DNA of 64,000 nt. Origin: CAVQEK01 sp963711495 (GTDB lineage: Bacteria > Bacteroidota > Bacteroidia > Cytophagales > Cyclobacteriaceae). Shown here one piece after another: positions 63,047 to 64,000 of the stretch (position 1 is the first letter of the stretch; every line of letters starts with the position of its first letter). The stretch covers positions 1-64,000 of the forward strand of contig CAVQEK010000003.1 in assembly GCA_963711495.1 (NCBI GenBank), read 5' to 3'. The notes under the pieces were generated by a model. It saw only the letters and a list, made by a program, of their open reading frames with translations. It was not told the DNA's origin and did not search any database. Made by a program: the position numbers and the translations under genes.

Positions 63047-64000
63047 ATGGCCAACGGCATTGCGATAAGTGCTGCTCAAAGCAGTGTGGCAAAAAGTTCT
63101 TCCAATCGCCCAATTATCATTATAGGGGCTTTATTTTTTGTTTTCGGATTTGTGACCTGGTTGGGTTCCGTGTTAATTCCATACCTCAGGATATCTTGTG
63201 AATTGAATAATTTCCAATCCTATTTGGTAGCCTTTGCTTTTTATATTTCTTATTTTTTCATGGCCATCCCATCTGCATGGGTTTTGAAAAAAACTGGTTT
63301 TAAGAATGGCATGTCAGTTGGGCTTTTGATCATGGCGACGGGGGCGTTGTTATTCATACCTGCTGCTTTGATCCGTACCTATAGTGTATTTTTACTGGGA
63401 CTTTTTGTGCAGGGCACAGGACTGGCCATTTTGCAAACGGCATCCAATCCTTATATCACCATTCTCGGTCCACGCGAAAGTGCCGCAAAAAGAATTAGTA
63501 TAATGGGCATTTGCAATGGCATTGCAGGCGCTATAGCACCAATCATTCTTGGGGCCGTTACCTTAAAAGATGCCGACGCAGTGAAAAGCAGGTTACTGAC
63601 TATGGATACATTACAAAAAGCCCGGGAACTCGATACATTGGCACACCGGGTAATTTTTCCATATCTCATTATGGTTAGCATATTAGTGGTCCTGGCAGGC
63701 TTGGTTTATTTTTCCGGTTTGCCCGAAGTCGATGCGCCTGACGATGATGAAAACATAGAAGAACAGCAAACCAGGAAGACCAGTATTTTTCAATTTCCAC
63801 ATTTGATGCTGGGTGTTATGACACTTTTTCTATATGTAGGTGTGGAGGTAATCGCAGGAGATACCATCATTGGATATGGAGCATCTCAGGGCATTGCTAT
63901 GTCGACCGCTAAATATTTTACCAGCGGCACATTGGTTTGTATGCTGGTAGGTTACATGATCGGAATTATCAGTATTCCCAGGTTTATTTCACAGCAAAAG
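63047..64000 (+). CDS. Sugar MFS transporter, FucP/GluP type (partial, runs off the window)
   Basis: 318 codons visible from the ATG at 63047; the frame is open to the window edge, so the C-terminus is missing. Hydrophobic helices start near residue 25. The segments FVFGFVTWLGSVLIPYLR, and LQTASNPYITILGPRESAAKRIS near residue 140, are typical of the L-fucose/glucose/galactose permease group. The acidic loop EVDAPDDDENIEE is near residue 230. It imports a sugar with protons or sodium. With GH95 at 26.9 kb it could serve fucose or galactose, but they are far apart; this link is inference. Confidence 0.88.
   Translation, partial: MANGIAISAAQSSVAKSSSNRPIIIIGALFFVFGFVTWLGSVLIPYLRISCELNNFQSYLVAFAFYISYFFMAIPSAWVLKKTGFKNGMSVGLLIMATGALLFIPAALIRTYSVFLLGLFVQGTGLAILQTASNPYITILGPRESAAKRISIMGICNGIAGAIAPIILGAVTLKDADAVKSRLLTMDTLQKARELDTLAHRVIFPYLIMVSILVVLAGLVYFSGLPEVDAPDDDENIEEQQTRKTSIFQFPHLMLGVMTLFLYVGVEVIAGDTIIGYGASQGIAMSTAKYFTSGTLVCMLVGYMIGIISIPRFISQQK

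Noticed and set aside
1..64000. tRNA, rRNA, CRISPR, insertion sequence or prophage content
   Set aside because: I looked for conserved tRNA arm sequences, regularly spaced repeats, transposases, integrases and phage structural genes and found none that hold up.

Overview
The window looks like a chromosomal segment of a Bacteroidota bacterium. The signs are two TonB-dependent receptors with a carboxypeptidase-like N-terminal domain, a 7TM-DISM histidine kinase, a membrane LytTR regulator, many lipoprotein sugar enzymes, weak Shine-Dalgarno sites, and a few promoter-like TTG-N19/20-TAnnTTTG matches. The class was not resolved (Saprospiria, Chitinophagia and Cytophagia are all possible). I saw no rRNA, tRNA, CRISPR array, insertion sequence or phage gene. 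Gene calls are from reading the sequence; no database was searched.

Left part (1-11.9 kb): a small membrane protein and an M81 (MlrC-type) metallopeptidase lipoprotein face left. A right-facing run follows: an anchored hypothetical protein, an AhpD-like protein, a TonB-dependent receptor, a major facilitator transporter, two more AhpD-like paralogues, an FG-GAP/ASPIC (UnbV-type) protein and an RnfD/NqrB-like (UnbU-type) membrane protein. UnbV and UnbU are accessory proteins of enediyne gene clusters, but no enediyne polyketide synthase is present. This run is the best candidate for an undescribed system.

Middle-left (11.9-31.9 kb): an orphan FtsX/MacB-type permease, a lipoprotein aldose 1-epimerase, a 1008-residue coiled-coil protein with a degenerate P-loop paired with an MscS channel, penicillin-binding protein 1A, a lipoprotein sugar isomerase-like TIM barrel, an aldo/keto reductase, a GntP symporter, a LolA-like lipoprotein, and the glycosidases GH95 and GH127. 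These suggest use of fucose/galactose- and arabinose-containing plant or algal glycans.

Middle (31.4-46.4 kb): DoxX, an ECF sigma/anti-sigma/Spy-like operon next to a second TonB-dependent receptor and another Spy-like protein, an alpha/beta-hydrolase-like protein, a LytTR regulator, zinc alcohol dehydrogenase, universal stress protein, VOC protein, 7TM-DISM histidine kinase and penicillin-binding protein 1C.

Right part (46.7-64 kb): a Gfo/Idh/MocA oxidoreductase, a sugar isomerase-like TIM barrel and a DUF1080 protein end at a strong terminator and are followed by a ThuA-PQQ dehydrogenase-PKD-cytochrome c fusion. Together they fit periplasmic and cytoplasmic handling of 3-keto sugars. A three-gene RND efflux operon, a heparinase II/III-like protein, a DUF3445 (heme-dependent N-demethylase type) protein and a FucP-like sugar transporter cut by the window edge complete the segment.
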